Positions 63,961 through 64,000 of a stretch of 64,000 nt of DNA are shown one piece after another. The translations under genes and the position numbers were made by a program. The notes below the pieces were generated by a model. That model did not search any database. It saw only the letters and a list, made by a program, of their open reading frames with translations, and was not told the DNA's origin. Each line of letters starts with the position of its first letter. The first letter of the stretch is position 1. Source of the stretch: Bacillota bacterium (GTDB lineage: Bacteria; Bacillota; Clostridia; Lachnospirales; Lachnospiraceae); the NCBI GenBank assembly GCA_023418475.1, contig JAEZZO010000068.1, forward strand, positions 62,001 to 126,000, given 5' to 3'.

Positions 63961-64000
63961 ATGAGCTTCAAGGAAAGCGATTTTCAAATTGTTCAAAAGG
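63961..64000 (+). CDS. Start of an unidentified gene (cut by the window end)
   Basis: ATG 63961 follows AAGGAAGGTGG with good spacing and opens MSFKESDFQIVQK. Only 13 codons are visible, too few to name the product. Its position after the LacI-family regulator suggests a sugar-related enzyme. Confidence 0.6.
   Translation, partial: MSFKESDFQIVQK

Overview
The window comes from a low-GC Gram-positive anaerobe, most likely a Clostridia member of the Lachnospiraceae type. This rests on the gene order of the ribosomal spc/alpha block (rpsN-rpsH-rplF-rplR-rpsE-rpmD-rplO-secY-adk-map-KOW protein-infA-rpmJ-rpsM-rpsK-rpsD-rpoA-rplQ), strong AGGAGG ribosome binding sites, the zinc-ribbon forms of S14, L36 and adenylate kinase, the EcfA1-EcfA2-EcfT-TruA block, and LytS-type sensor kinases. 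The genus is not determined. I saw no rRNA, tRNA or CRISPR array.

Layout. 1-11060: ribosomal protein, translocase and RNA polymerase alpha genes, all on the + strand, ending at a strong terminator. 11203-15976: a single-gene unit with its own promoter and terminator. It encodes a 1534-residue SIR2 / STAND-NTPase / helical-repeat / FGE-sulfatase-fold protein, which looks like an NLR-like anti-phage sensor-effector placed between rplQ and ecfA1. 16138-20019: a 15-bp tandem repeat, then the ECF vitamin-transporter module and truA. 20146-23975: a LytS-type two-component pair with a 7TM sensor, and an MgtC-family membrane protein. 24080-41707: a surface polysaccharide (capsule/EPS) locus behind two tandem consensus promoters. 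It holds a phosphoglycosyltransferase, UDP-sugar epimerase and dehydrogenase, a WecE aminotransferase, glycosyltransferases, pyruvyltransferase, WbsX-like and DUF616-like proteins, an acyltransferase, Wzy, Wzx and an FrhB-like iron-sulfur protein. The locus looks more AT-rich than its surroundings and contains a decayed rfbC.

41708-42570 holds wreckage of mobile elements (an IS66 TnpA-like fragment and a tyrosine-recombinase C-terminus), then rfbC. 43178-53920 is an accessory island inserted into the rfb genes. It has a two-component system on the - strand and, divergently, a tight seven-gene operon: small protein, M48 metallopeptidase, dynamin-like pseudo-GTPase, large dynamin-like GTPase, two-TM protein, second dynamin-like GTPase, and a Sel1/coiled-coil/TM protein. 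This looks like a multi-component membrane-remodelling or envelope-defence system that I do not recognise as described. 54121-57561 carries a MerR-methyltransferase fusion, rfbA and rfbB. Near-identical MerR-type promoters (19-bp spacer, dyad) stand before rfbC and rfbA, and a weaker copy overlaps the end of rfbB. 56442-58020 holds two copies of a small inverted-repeat element, each with 10-11 bp flanking duplications. 58039-64000: an exported subtilisin-like protease, a LacI-type regulator with two matching operator-like sites and a possible short regulated transcript, a small lipoprotein, and the first codons of another gene.

How the parts fit. RfbA, RfbB and WecE would give dTDP-4-amino-4,6-dideoxygalactose. 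Ugd and the epimerase would give UDP-glucuronate/galacturonate. The transferases, Wzx and Wzy would assemble and export the repeat unit. rfbD, needed for rhamnose, is not in the window. The two most interesting accessory modules are the SIR2-STAND-FGE gene and the M48/dynamin operon.
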